Shown: piece by piece, positions 17,964 through 28,077 of the stretch
How positions within the stretch are numbered: position 1 is the stretch's first letter
Layout of the letters: every line of letters begins with the position of its first letter
Origin: Deltaproteobacteria bacterium
GTDB lineage: Bacteria; Desulfobacterota; Desulfobulbia; Desulfobulbales; Desulfobulbaceae
NCBI GenBank assembly: GCA_024277485.1
Contig: JAJRVA010000112.1
Location: 1-35,971, forward strand
DNA: 35,971 nt
Reading direction: 5' to 3'
Translations under genes and position numbers: made by a program
Notes under the pieces: model-generated
The model's database searches: none
Seen by the model: only the letters and a program-made list of their open reading frames with translations
What the model was told of the DNA's origin: nothing

Positions 17964-20936
17964 TTACTCCGATCTCCGGAGTTCCTGCCTGACGGCGAGG
18001 CCGAGCTGGGTACAGGTATAGGGTTTCTTGACAAAACCGGCCGCACCAAGCTGCCTGGCCTCTGATACGGCGTCATTCTCGGAAAAACCGCTGACAATAA
18101 TCGCCTTTTGCCCGGGAGAGATCCGAAGAATTTCTCTGTAGGTCTGCAGTCCGTTCAGGCCCGGTTCCATTACCATGTCAAGAATGACCAGGTCAGCCTG
18201 TTTTTTTCGCAGGAATTTCAGGGCATCCTCTCCTGAGGCGACGCTCTCAACTTCGTATCCCAGCGAGGAAAGCACCCTGCCGGCGATGTCCCTTTGCTGC
18301 TGTTCGTCGTCAACAACAAGAATGCGTTCCCCGTTCCCCTGTAAATCAGAATTCGATATCCGGTCCGCCGGAATATTTTCCTTGCTGTCAGTAGCCGGGA
18401 AATACATGGTAAAGACGGTCCCCTCGCTGCTGCTGTCAACGGTAATGGTGCCTCCATGGTTATGTATGGTGTTCCAGACAATCGCAAGTCCCAGCCCGGT
18501 ACCGCTTCTTCCCATGACTTTCTTGGAGTAAAAGGGCTCAAAGATGTGCTCCAGGTCATCTTCCGAGATTCCCGGCCCTGTATCAGATACGCGCAAAGAC
18601 ACCCAGTCACCGGGACCGGGATACTCATTGTCCTCGCTTGTATTGCCATGGTTCCTGTTTTCAGTGCCAAGGGAAACGGTTCCTTTTTCTCCTACTGCCT
18701 CAAAGGCATTGGTCAGAAGATTCATCAGGCATTTCTTGATGTGAACCGGGGAGCAGAAGATGTTTTTCAGGTCCGGCGCAGCAGTGGTCGTGCAGTGTAT
18801 GTGCGGAAAGCGTGATGTGAGCTCGCTGTATTCAGGGGAGGCGAGGCATTCGGCGATGAGTGTATTGAGATTCACCGGCTGTTTTTCCAGCGCCACACCC
18901 CGGGCAATGGTGAGCAGGTCCGCGACCACAGCCGCTGCTCTGGTGCCGGAATCCTTCATCACTTCGAGAGGTTCTCTCAAGGGGCTGTCATCGGGAAGTT
19001 CGACAAGCAGAAGGTCAGGATAGCTGACAACCCCGGCAAGGATGTTGTTCAGGTCATGGGCCACGCCGCCGGCCATCAGCCCCAGGGCCTCCATTTTTTC
19101 CGAACGGTGCAGTTTTTTCAGCAGTTTCTCTTTTTCCCGCATTTCCTGCTTGAGGGAGGCGTTTGCCTCGGCCAGTTCACGGGTTCGTTCCCGAACCCGG
19201 TCAGCTAACTTTTCCTGGGCCTCGAGGAGGGCGTCTTCCGCCCTTTTTCGCAGCATGATTTCCTTCTGCAGTCGCCTGTTCCAGTACCAGAGTGAAGCTA
19301 CGGCAATCAGGGACAGGACCACGATCATGCCGATCCGCTGCCAGACTGTCCGGGAAGAGAGTCCGACGGTATATCCGGCCGCGGTCCAGCGGTTGCGGAT
19401 CTCTTCCGTTTCGCGGGGCGAAATTGAAGCCAGGCCCCTGTTCAAAATATTGACCAGAATCGGCCAGTCTTTCCGCACCGCCATGTGCAGGAGTTGGCGC
19501 TCCAGCGAGACAGGGGCCGCCGCGCGCAGGTTGGTAATGTTGAGCTTGCGGATCCGGTAGGTGGATGCGGCCAGGTTGCCGATAAAGACATCGGCTTTCC
19601 CCTCGGAAACAGCGCGGATTGTGTCCTCCAGGGTGTCAAAGTAGATCGGCGTAATATCGGCATGTTCCTGCAGCCATCCCGCATGCGATGAACTGGCCTG
19701 GACAGCAACCGTGAGGTTGCGCAGGTCTTCCATGCCGGAGATGAAAGGGGCATCGGTGCGGCAGAAAATCATCCGGTAAAAACCCGTGTATGGAACGGTA
19801 AAGGACAGAAACCTGGAACGTTCAGTGGTAAATCCCACCGAGGCAAGGACATCGATTTCCTTTCTTTCAGCCATGGCCATGACCTCTTTCCAGGCAACAT
19901 GCCTGACTACCTCCAGGTTAAGGCCCAGGCGCCTGTTTAACAGGCGTATGTAATCAGATGCAAAACCACTGTAGCGGCCGTTTTTGTCGATAAATTCAAA
20001 GGGGGCGAATTCCGGATCAATACCGACCCGGATGGTGGGATGGGCCTTGATCCAGGCCTTTTCTTCCCGGGTCAGGTTGATGCGGATGGTATTGTCCGGA
20101 CCGTCATACTCCAGCGGCAGGCCCTGCAGGTTTGACCGGATGATCCGCTGCACCCAGGAATCCGGTTGGAGAGCCGCGTCTCTCAGGTGGCGGTCTATGG
20201 TTTTCTTGAGATATGGTGTCTGTTTGCCGTTGGGGGGGAAGGCAAATTTCAGGTGTCGCGGGTTGAACACCACCGTTGTCGGCAGAACGTCAAATAATTT
20301 CTGGGAAGTCAGCCCGTACAACCTGTTGACAACGCCGACATCGGCAATCCTGTTGTGCAGGGCAAGAAAGATTTCTCCGTAGCTGTCAAACTCCATAAAT
20401 TCACAGGCAAAATGGAATTTTTTCACCTGGTTTCTGATTCCTTCCGGTCCGTCGGTATGAATGCTCCCCCGCATGACAGCCACCTTTTTACCGGCCAGGT
20501 CGGGCAGCGATTCGACATGAAGTCCGCTGCGCGTGTACAGAACAGCCCAGTTGACAAAAACAGGCTCGTCGGAAAACACGTATTTTTCGGCACGGGGGAC
20601 GGAGTATGCCACATCGGGCATGATATCGATTGTGCCCGCTTCAAGACGGGCCAGCCCCTCCTGCCAGGTGCCGGCCACCCATTGGATATCCCAGTTTTCC
20701 TGTTGGGCTATTTTCTCAAGGATTTCCGGGAAAATCCCCCTGGGTTCGCCCTGGCTGATGTTGAACAGCTTGGGAGGATTCTCGTAATAACCAACCCGCA
20801 CGGTCAGGGGCTGTGAGGCGGAAGCAGGCGCCGCTAACATGCAGAAAAGATACACCGGGAGAACGGTCAGCCGGAAAAGAAAGGCGGGAAAACGGCGCCA
20901 CCGTATATGCGTCAATGGATGCATGAGGTATTTCAT
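17964..20936 (-). CDS. BvgS-like hybrid sensor histidine kinase with two periplasmic solute-binding domains
   Basis: From the ATG at 20936 the product is 990 residues. Order of parts: signal-anchor-like N-terminus (hydrophobic FLFRLTVLPVYLFCML, cleavage near ASAS), then a first SBP_bac_3 domain (VRVGYYENPPKLFN...). A second SBP_bac_3 domain (IRVGIDPEFAPFEFIDKNG, TTERSRFLSFTVPY) follows, then one membrane helix (IGMIVVLSLIAVASLWYW) and a coiled coil. The kinase core has HisKA GGVAHDLNNILAG, His627, and HATPase with SDTGPGISEDD and GTGLGLAIV. A receiver domain closes the chain, with Asp920 in VILDMVMEPG. It lacks the Hpt domain and PAS of BvgS. The frame is open back to 21062 but the extra 42 residues do not look like protein; Met47 at 20924 is another option and no ribosome site decides. 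No partner regulator is adjacent. The ligand is probably an amino acid or small organic acid, inferred from the domain family only. Confidence 0.92.
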   Translation of the reverse strand: MKYLMHPLTHIRWRRFPAFLFRLTVLPVYLFCMLAAPASASQPLTVRVGYYENPPKLFNISQGEPRGIFPEILEKIAQQENWDIQWVAGTWQEGLARLEAGTIDIMPDVAYSVPRAEKYVFSDEPVFVNWAVLYTRSGLHVESLPDLAGKKVAVMRGSIHTDGPEGIRNQVKKFHFACEFMEFDSYGEIFLALHNRIADVGVVNRLYGLTSQKLFDVLPTTVVFNPRHLKFAFPPNGKQTPYLKKTIDRHLRDAALQPDSWVQRIIRSNLQGLPLEYDGPDNTIRINLTREEKAWIKAHPTIRVGIDPEFAPFEFIDKNGRYSGFASDYIRLLNRRLGLNLEVVRHVAWKEVMAMAERKEIDVLASVGFTTERSRFLSFTVPYTGFYRMIFCRTDAPFISGMEDLRNLTVAVQASSSHAGWLQEHADITPIYFDTLEDTIRAVSEGKADVFIGNLAASTYRIRKLNITNLRAAAPVSLERQLLHMAVRKDWPILVNILNRGLASISPRETEEIRNRWTAAGYTVGLSSRTVWQRIGMIVVLSLIAVASLWYWNRRLQKEIMLRKRAEDALLEAQEKLADRVRERTRELAEANASLKQEMREKEKLLKKLHRSEKMEALGLMAGGVAHDLNNILAGVVSYPDLLLVELPDDSPLREPLEVMKDSGTRAAAVVADLLTIARGVALEKQPVNLNTLIAECLASPEYSELTSRFPHIHCTTTAAPDLKNIFCSPVHIKKCLMNLLTNAFEAVGEKGTVSLGTENRNHGNTSEDNEYPGPGDWVSLRVSDTGPGISEDDLEHIFEPFYSKKVMGRSGTGLGLAIVWNTIHNHGGTITVDSSSEGTVFTMYFPATDSKENIPADRISNSDLQGNGERILVVDDEQQQRDIAGRVLSSLGYEVESVASGEDALKFLRKKQADLVILDMVMEPGLNGLQTYREILRISPGQKAIIVSGFSENDAVSEARQLGAAGFVKKPYTCTQLGLAVRQELRRSE

Positions 20937-21059
20937 ACTGTCGTTGAAGCGGGTTCTTTGGGACCGGATTTTACGATATTTCTGTGTACAATCTCCGCCC
21001 GGTTTGTAATCGTGCTGCCGGGGCAGTCCTGAAAGTGTTTTCAGGCAGTGTACGCCTGT

Positions 21060-21071
21060 CATGTTAACATG
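21060..21071. repeat. Perfect 12-bp palindrome upstream of the kinase gene
   Basis: CATGTTAACATG lies in an AT-rich stretch about 125 bp upstream of the likely start of the sensor kinase. It could be a dimeric operator site. The assignment rests only on symmetry and position. Confidence 0.3.
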
Positions 21072-21200
21072 TAAATATCTAATTACATAGTCTCATGACA
21101 ATGAATTTAAGTCAAGGGCGGGAAGAGGATGTTTGGATTTTCAGCAGGTGTTCACGGTCTTTCGCGACGACCCCTGTGAAATATGCGGGTTAAGGAAAAG

Positions 21201-21245
21201 GTGGAGAAGCGCGTAGAACGAGGGAGGAGGAGAGCGCTTCTCCAC
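21201..21245 (-). terminator. Long hairpin downstream of the DUF2892 gene
   Basis: GTGGAGAAGCGC (21201-21212) and GCGCTTCTCCAC (21234-21245) are a perfect 12-bp inverted repeat around a 21-base loop. On the minus strand it comes about 55 bp after the DUF2892 stop and is followed by CTTTTCCTT, a weak T-run. It is best read as a terminator of the arsR-DUF2892 transcript, or as a 3' stabilising structure. No gene is supported in 21063-21300. Confidence 0.5.
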
Positions 21246-21300
21246 AGGGAGTCTGTTGCCGGCCCTGCGGCATGGTGCGTCCAGGTGATGTTCCAGGTGA

Positions 21301-21522
21301 TTATGCCTGCTGGTTCCGGGTCTCCGGCACGCCAAGTTTTTTCAGGATAAGCCCCAGCGGGCAGAATTTTGAAAAACCGAACTGAAAAAGGTTGGCCCCG
21401 ACAAAGGCGGTGAACCAGAGAAAGTATTTACTTACAAAGACAGGACTGGCTTCAACGCCAAGGGCAAGGCTGAGCAGGATAAAACCACCGGCAAATACGT
21501 GAATCAGGTCATTGACATTCAT
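21301..21522 (-). CDS. DUF2892-family small inner-membrane protein
   Basis: The 73-residue protein has two membrane helices (residues about 6-23 and 33-51) and a cytoplasmic C-terminal end with FCPLGLILKKLGV, the Cys-Pro-Leu motif seen in DUF2892 proteins. The same domain forms the membrane anchor of YgaP-type rhodaneses, which handle sulfane sulfur. The gene follows the ArsR regulator by 41 bp on the same strand, so the two probably form one transcript controlled by that regulator. No rhodanese domain is present here; a role in sulfide or persulfide handling is inference from the regulator and the domain's usual partners. Confidence 0.85.
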   Translation of the reverse strand: MNVNDLIHVFAGGFILLSLALGVEASPVFVSKYFLWFTAFVGANLFQFGFSKFCPLGLILKKLGVPETRNQQA

Positions 21523-21563
21523 TGTTCTCTCTCTGGGTAAATATTTTTCTGTTACTTATTCTG

Positions 21564-21857
21564 TTACTTTTCTTCAGGGAGACAGAAGAGATCACGCAGG
21601 GACTTGATCAGTTCCGTCACCCTCTTGTCAGCAATGCGGTTATAGATGAAATTGGAATCCTTGCGGAAATCGATAATTCCCTGGTTTCTCAGGATGCTCA
21701 AGTGCTGAGAAACATTGGCATGGGTTGTCTGAACCTCATCCCGGATGTCTCCCACCGTCAACTCGTCTTCCTGCAGCAGGCAGAGAATTTTCAGCCTGAT
21801 GGGATGGGATATCGATTTAAGCAGGTTCGATACGTTTTTAATCTGCTGGTTCTGCAT
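21564..21857 (-). CDS. ArsR-family repressor with BigR/SqrR-type persulfide-sensing cysteines
   Basis: The 97-residue protein is a winged-helix ArsR repressor: ISHPIRLKILCLLQEDELTV (helices 1-2), then the recognition helix region TTHANVSQHLSILRNQGII and the wing FRKDSNFIYNRI. It lacks the ELCVCD metal-binding motif of ArsR/SmtB metal sensors. Instead it has exactly two cysteines, Cys26 in ILCLL and Cys92 in LFCLPEEK, 66 residues apart. BigR and SqrR sense persulfides through two cysteines at equivalent places with the same 66-residue spacing. It is therefore probably a reactive-sulfur-sensing repressor controlling itself and the DUF2892 gene 41 bp downstream. The upstream region holds a promoter overlapping an AT-rich palindrome. 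Confidence 0.88.
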   Translation of the reverse strand: MQNQQIKNVSNLLKSISHPIRLKILCLLQEDELTVGDIRDEVQTTHANVSQHLSILRNQGIIDFRKDSNFIYNRIADKRVTELIKSLRDLFCLPEEK

Positions 21858-21922
21858 CAGGTCTCTTTTTCAGGGATCCGTTTGCGGCACTTCCACATGC
21901 CTGTTTAAGCGATTCGTTATTT

Positions 21923-21950
21923 AATTTAATTCTTAAATGCTGTTCGTCAA
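21923..21950 (-). promoter_or_regulatory. Candidate promoter and operator of the arsR-like gene
   Basis: On the minus strand TTGACG (21950-21945) and TAAATT (21928-21923) are 16 bases apart. The palindrome ATTTAA-3-TTAAAT occupies 21924-21938, overlapping the -10 and the spacer, where repressor binding would block RNA polymerase. The sequence motif of the operator in this lineage is not known to me. Confidence 0.45.
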
Positions 21951-21983
21951 GTATTTTTTTCCGGGTGGTCGGAAAAGGCGGGG

Positions 21984-22475
21984 TTACTCTTTTTTGAGAT
22001 GCAGGATCTCGTCTTTGGGAAACATGCGAAGATAAAGAAATGCTCCCAGCACCATCATGCCGAGGTTGATGAACAGGTCTGGTATCGCACGGTTGGCGGG
22101 GTATATGACAAGCGAAAGCCCTGTTAAAATGGTGAGAAACTGGTACCCGGTCCGGTGAAACAGGAAAATTTCCCTGAGGATGTAGAAGTTGACGGTGGGA
22201 ACAATAAACTCGGCCAGCAGGTACAAGCCGACACCCTGTGCGGAAATGATATCCGCCGTTTTCAGGAGAAGTCTGAGGGTCATGCCCAGCAGCGCGATGC
22301 CAAGAAAGAGGTTGATCCACATGTAGGTGTGGCGGCGTGCGAACGTTGCCTTGTTGTTGAGAAAAAAGACAAGTTTGGCCTGATTGTCCGGTTTTTTGAG
22401 CCGGGAATATATTGCCTGCTTGCTCTTTCCTTCCTGCAGCAGCAGGTCCACCTGTTTATCTAATGAATCAGCCAT
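21984..22475 (-). CDS. Small four-helix membrane protein, unknown function
   Basis: The 163-residue protein has a soluble, helical N-terminus (residues 1-48, QVDLLLQEGKSKQAIYSRL). Four hydrophobic helices follow at about 52-70, 84-105, 110-127 and 132-150, and then a charged tail (PKDEILHLKKE). I do not recognise the family and see no catalytic or metal motif. The start is supported by GAGGTTG upstream. It lies 126 bp upstream of the arsR-like gene on the same strand, but that gap contains the regulator's own promoter, so it is probably a separate transcript. It is divergent from acs. Confidence 0.7.
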   Translation of the reverse strand: MADSLDKQVDLLLQEGKSKQAIYSRLKKPDNQAKLVFFLNNKATFARRHTYMWINLFLGIALLGMTLRLLLKTADIISAQGVGLYLLAEFIVPTVNFYILREIFLFHRTGYQFLTILTGLSLVIYPANRAIPDLFINLGMMVLGAFLYLRMFPKDEILHLKKE

Positions 22476-22576
22476 TATTTCAACCTCATGTTTTGCACGG
22501 TTTTTGTTATCAATCAGGCAACTCTATGGTATAGGAGCAGAAAGAATCATTTTTTGTTTTTTTGAGATACTCTATC

Positions 22577-22604
22577 TTGACATGAAGTTCAACAAAGGTA
22601 CACT
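22577..22604 (+). promoter_or_regulatory. Candidate distal promoter of acs
   Basis: TTGACA (22577-22582), 16-base spacer, TACACT (22599-22604). It lies about 160 bases before the acs start, in the 296-bp region between the divergent membrane-protein gene and acs. Confidence 0.45.
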
Positions 22605-22642
22605 GTATTTTGAGGGTAAAAGCAGACAGTGTTCGATTACAC

Positions 22643-22671
22643 TTGACAAAATTCTTCGACAATATTACGCA
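22643..22671 (+). promoter_or_regulatory. Candidate proximal promoter of acs
   Basis: A second perfect TTGACA (22643-22648) is followed after 17 bases by TACGCA (22666-22671), a poor -10. Two -35-like hexamers 66 bases apart suggest either tandem promoters or an activator-dependent one. Confidence 0.3.
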
Positions 22672-22771
22672 AGCGTTTAACTCTGTGGGGGTGTTACGTT
22701 GTGGTATTGCATGTTGGGATGCATGCCGACTTGGATGCCATTTTTAATTCAATTCAAAAGGGAGACTTATT

Positions 22772-24766
<1,995 letters not shown>

Positions 24767-24857
24767 TGGTTATGGGGACATGGCAGGAATATGAGAATGG
24801 TCCTGCTGCTGGTGAAAACTGAAAAATATCGCTGCATGCAGTGATGCAGATCAAACA

Positions 24858-24889
24858 GGCAGGGTGCCGTGCTGCGCCCTGCCTTTTTT
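24858..24889 (+). terminator. Rho-independent terminator of acs
   Basis: GGCAGGGTGC (24858-24867) and GCGCCCTGCC (24874-24883) form a 10-bp stem with one U-G pair and a 6-base loop, followed directly by six T. It ends 22 bases before the next gene's start, so acs is at least partly insulated from it. Confidence 0.9.
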
Positions 24890-24911
24890 GTTTGGAGAAA
24901 GGGAGTGTGAA

Positions 24912-26843
24912 ATGGCAGCCAGTAACGACGTGCACAGCGTGGCCCCTGAGGTTGCTGTAGACTTCCTGAAAAACATCATGCCGTTCAATGGGCTTGATGA
25001 GGCAACACTGCGCAACCTGGCCCGCCACTGCACCATTGATTTCTTTCCCGAAGGCACCCGGATCTTTGTGACCGGGGAAACAGAGATTACCTACCTGTAC
25101 CTTATCCAGCGCGGCGGGGTCAAGACGTTCATAACCGATGAACAGGGCGAGGTTACCCTGAAGGACTACCGGGGCGAAGGCTCTGTTTTCGGTGCGCTGG
25201 GAATTATTCGCGGCACAAAGGCGAATCTTGACGTGGAAACCGTCGAGGATACCTTCTGTTTCCTGCTTCCCAAAGAGGTCTTTCTGGACCTGATCAACAA
25301 CCAGCCTGGTTTTGCGCAGTATTACCTGAAAAGTTTTTCCGAAAAAGTCGTTGCCACGGCCTATAATGAACTGCGTCAACACAAGTGCACCCGCAGGGGC
25401 GATGACGACATGGACCTTTTTACCTGCCGGGCCGCGGGGCTGGTAAAAAAAACATTACGCCAGGTCGGGGCGGACATGTCCGTGCAGGAATGCGCCGGCA
25501 AAATGACAAAGCACAGGGTCGGCTCCCTGCTCATACATACACCGGGCAAGCCGGATGATATCGTGGGCATCATCACTGACAGGGACCTCCGTATCAAGGT
25601 GCTTGCCGAGGGGCGTGATTATACCATCCCGGTCCGGGAGATCATGTCCTCGCCCGTCTTGAAGGTCCTGTCGGAAACGGTCTGTTTTGACCTTCTTCTC
25701 AAGATGATGTCAAGCGGTACGCATCATCTTGCCGTGGAACGGAGCGGCAGAATTATCGGAGTTGTTACCTCCCACGATATCATGCTGCACCAGGGCCACT
25801 CTCCCTATTATCTCTTCAAGGAGATCGTCTCCCAGGAGGATTTTGCAGGACTGTACCCCCTGTCCCGGAAAATACCTGAAATGATCCGCAGCCTGATCAG
25901 GGAAGGCGGCAAGGCCGGCAAAATCACCCAGATGATTGCGGTATTGAATGATCATATTCTGGACAAGCTGCTCGATATGCTGCATGAGGAAATGGGACCT
26001 CCGCCGGTGAAATACTGCTGGCTGCTCATGGGCAGCGAGGGCCGCCGGGAGCAGACATTCAGGACAGACCAGGACAATGCGATACTCTATGAAGATCCTG
26101 CAGGTCCAGCCCAGCAAAAGGAGGCTGATGCCTACTTCAGAGAATTTTCCAGGCGGGCCATAGATCACCTGGTCAACTGCGGATACCCTCTCTGTCCGGG
26201 AGAGATAATGGCCAGAAATCCCAAGTGGTGCCAGCCCTATTCGGTCTGGCGTGCATATTTTGAACAGTGGATTTCCGCCCCTGATCCGCAGGAACTCCTG
26301 AACGCCATGATTTTTTTCGACTTCCGGGCCGGATACGGGGATGATGCATTGGCCGAGAGATTACGGGACCACCTGATCACCTTTTCCAGAAGGCAGGAGA
26401 TATATCTCATGTACCTGGCGAGAGAATGTATGATGAGCCGGGTCCCCCTGTCTTTTTTCAAGTCATTTATTGTGGAAAAGGACGGGGAGCATAAGGATGC
26501 CCTTGACATCAAGCGCCAGGGACTCACTCCTTTTGTCAACTTTGCCCGGGTCATGAGCCTGAAGCATGGCATCAAGGAGACCAATACCCTGGCCCGCCTG
26601 AATGTACTCAAGGATGACAGGCATATTTCCCTGGATCTCTGGTCCGCTGCGCGTGATGCATATGAACTGCAGATGCAGATGCGTCTTGTGCACCAGCTCC
26701 ACCAGATTGAAAACGACCAGGTCCCGGACAACTACCTGAATCCCGCTCAACTGACGGACCTGGAAAAGAGAATGCTTAAAGATGCCTTTTCCGTCATTGA
26801 GCGGTTGCAGGCAACCCTGAAGACATTGTTCCCGGTAGTATAA
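24912..26843 (+). CDS. cNMP-binding/CBS/DUF294 putative nucleotidyltransferase
   Basis: The 643-residue protein starts at the ATG at 24912, behind AAAGGGAG; an extension to 24864 runs through the acs terminator and is not credible. Domains in order: a cyclic-nucleotide-binding fold (about 20-135, with DYRGEGSVFGALGI), and two CBS domains (about 175-290, with DIVGIITDRDLR and RIIGVVTSHDIML). A DUF294 nucleotidyltransferase-like domain then shows the metal-binding pattern GSEGRREQTFRTDQDN near 372-390, and a DUF294 C-terminal substrate-binding-like domain closes the chain. GlnD-type nucleotidyltransferases have the same GS...DxD-like core, so it may modify a protein or make a small molecule in response to a nucleotide, but no target is known to me. 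The family commonly lies beside acetate permease and DnaQ-like exonuclease genes, as here. Confidence 0.92.
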   Translation: MAASNDVHSVAPEVAVDFLKNIMPFNGLDEATLRNLARHCTIDFFPEGTRIFVTGETEITYLYLIQRGGVKTFITDEQGEVTLKDYRGEGSVFGALGIIRGTKANLDVETVEDTFCFLLPKEVFLDLINNQPGFAQYYLKSFSEKVVATAYNELRQHKCTRRGDDDMDLFTCRAAGLVKKTLRQVGADMSVQECAGKMTKHRVGSLLIHTPGKPDDIVGIITDRDLRIKVLAEGRDYTIPVREIMSSPVLKVLSETVCFDLLLKMMSSGTHHLAVERSGRIIGVVTSHDIMLHQGHSPYYLFKEIVSQEDFAGLYPLSRKIPEMIRSLIREGGKAGKITQMIAVLNDHILDKLLDMLHEEMGPPPVKYCWLLMGSEGRREQTFRTDQDNAILYEDPAGPAQQKEADAYFREFSRRAIDHLVNCGYPLCPGEIMARNPKWCQPYSVWRAYFEQWISAPDPQELLNAMIFFDFRAGYGDDALAERLRDHLITFSRRQEIYLMYLARECMMSRVPLSFFKSFIVEKDGEHKDALDIKRQGLTPFVNFARVMSLKHGIKETNTLARLNVLKDDRHISLDLWSAARDAYELQMQMRLVHQLHQIENDQVPDNYLNPAQLTDLEKRMLKDAFSVIERLQATLKTLFPVV

Positions 26844-26915
26844 TCCCGAATCCGTGACGGCTTCGTGATATACTTCTGTGTAACCATTTGAATACAAAAA
26901 TAAAACATGGAATAT

Positions 26916-27055
26916 AACATGGGCGTCATGTTCACCACGCCGCCCTGCGTGGCGTTCGATAACGGCACATCTACGGCGTTGGCAACTCGTTGATATCACC
27001 CCAGGATCGTCATGTGGACAAGCCACATCACTATCAACATTGTTGCCGCCTCGAA
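26916..27055 (+). other. Highly self-complementary element, candidate structured RNA
   Basis: Between the DUF294 and exonuclease genes, a 140-base stretch folds with perfect arms. Two local hairpins come first: AACATG/CATGTT (26916-26921 with 26927-26932) and CCACGC/GCGTGG (26935-26940 with 26947-26952). Then five nested stems follow. TTCGA/TCGAA pairs 26955-26959 with 27051-27055; GGC/GCC pairs 26975-26977 with 27048-27050; GGCAAC/GTTGCC pairs 26981-26986 with 27042-27047. GTTGATA/TATCAAC pairs 26989-26995 with 27032-27038, and ATGTGG/CCACAT pairs 27012-27017 with 27023-27028. This much pairing is not expected in a spacer. It could be a leader RNA of the exonuclease gene, a free small RNA, or a remnant of a folded mobile element. 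I match it to no known riboswitch or RNA class. The strand is uncertain. Confidence 0.5.
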
Positions 27056-27118
27056 GATCTCGCAGGCTCGCTATCTGTATCTGCACCGTTCTAAACGCTC
27101 ACGGACACAGGATAATTT

Positions 27119-27832
27119 ATGCATGGCAGGCTGAAATCGTTGGGCTGGTTCAGGAAACAGCATCCAGTCCTCCGGCTGAACAAAAATTTTTTTAAGGATT
27201 TCAACCAGTCCAGTCCGCTTTCAGAATACACCTTTGTGGTCTGTGATACCGAGCTCACCGGCCTGAACAGGCGGCGTGATGAAATCATTTCCATCGGTGC
27301 GGTGAAGATAATCGACCTTCGCCTTGAACTGAACGATACATTTCATCAGTATATCCGTCCGCAGAACCTTCAGCATACCGAATCAACCCTGATCCACCGG
27401 ATAACACCCGAGCAGCTGCGCCGGATGCCGTCCATAGAGGAAGTTTTGCCCCGGTTTGTCAGCTTTTGCGCAGACGCCCTGATTGTGGGCCATTTTGTTA
27501 CCCTGGATATTACTTTTCTGAACAGGTTCGCCCTCGAGGTGCTGGGTGGCACCCTTTCCAATCCGACCGTGGATACAATGCGCCTCGCCAAAGGATACAA
27601 GGAGGCCGCGTTCATGGAAAGTCATGGCCATACCAACCTGACTACGTCGTATAATCTCAGCGATCTGACATGGGAATTCAACCTGCCGCAGTTCAAGGCG
27701 CATGATGCGCTCGAGGACGCCCTGCAGACCGCCTATCTCTTTCTTTTCCTGGTAAAAAAGATGAAAAGCGGCAGGATCAGAACATTGAAAGACCTGTACC
27801 AGGCAGGACGGGTTGTCGGGCTGACGTATTGA
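27119..27832 (+). CDS. DEDDh 3'-5' exonuclease (DnaQ/PolC epsilon-like)
   Basis: The 237-residue protein has a full exonuclease active site: Asp43 and Glu45 in VVCDTELTGL, Asp130 in VGHFVTLDITFL, and His195 with Asp200 in AHDALEDA. This defines a DEDDh enzyme that removes 3' nucleotides from single-stranded DNA or RNA. It is a stand-alone protein rather than part of a polymerase. The first 35 residues are basic and not conserved in the fold. The start is supported by AGGA 7 bases upstream. Relatives occur next to DUF294 and acetate permease genes in many proteobacteria; why an exonuclease belongs there is not known. Confidence 0.9.
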   Translation: MHGRLKSLGWFRKQHPVLRLNKNFFKDFNQSSPLSEYTFVVCDTELTGLNRRRDEIISIGAVKIIDLRLELNDTFHQYIRPQNLQHTESTLIHRITPEQLRRMPSIEEVLPRFVSFCADALIVGHFVTLDITFLNRFALEVLGGTLSNPTVDTMRLAKGYKEAAFMESHGHTNLTTSYNLSDLTWEFNLPQFKAHDALEDALQTAYLFLFLVKKMKSGRIRTLKDLYQAGRVVGLTY

Positions 27833-27934
27833 CATCTTGGGGCGGTGCAGTGAAATGTCTTTTGTGGTACACGCTAACTCCTTGATAATTTGTGGGAAAT
27901 TGTAAAGCCTGGCTGCCGGTTCAGGTTAAATTCC

Positions 27935-27963
27935 TTGACAGTTTTTCCGGTAAATTGCATAAT
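27935..27963 (+). promoter_or_regulatory. sigma70-type promoter of the DUF4212-symporter operon
   Basis: TTGACA (27935-27940), a 17-base spacer and CATAAT (27958-27963): a 6/6 and 5/6 match. The start of transcription would be near 27970, giving a leader of about 155 bases that contains the hairpin at 28078-28099. Apart from these elements I see nothing in 27833-28125. Confidence 0.7.
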
Positions 27964-28077
27964 TTAGGTATTGATACTTGCAAAGTGTCGCCAGTATGTG
28001 CTACATGGTGGTAGGGAAAAGAAGTGTTTAACTGAAAAGTTCCTCAGGGGCACCGGGAATTTTTCTTTGTTTCACTT

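Noticed and set aside
21141..21335. 64-codon minus-strand frame downstream of and overlapping DUF2892
   Set aside because: It covers the 12-bp hairpin, has no ribosome site and no protein-like pattern; better read as a terminator region.
21957..21976. TTTTCCG/CGGAAAA hairpin after the small membrane-protein gene as a terminator
   Set aside because: On the strand of that gene it is followed by A, not T, so it does not have the form of an intrinsic terminator.
22384..22680. 98-codon plus-strand frame upstream of acs
   Set aside because: It overlaps the divergent membrane-protein gene and the acs promoter region and has no recognisable features.
26916..27055. Integron attC site
   Set aside because: The folded arms do not carry the expected RYYYAAC / GTTRRRY core boxes, and no integrase or gene cassette array is nearby.
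26907..27136. Possible small selenoprotein: 28 codons, a TGA at 26991-26993, then a continuing open frame
   Set aside because: The in-phase continuation looks protein-like, but the TGA lies in a palindrome within the folded element, the minus strand has a similar interrupted frame, and no typical SECIS stem just after the TGA is clear. A structured RNA or remnant element explains both frames better.
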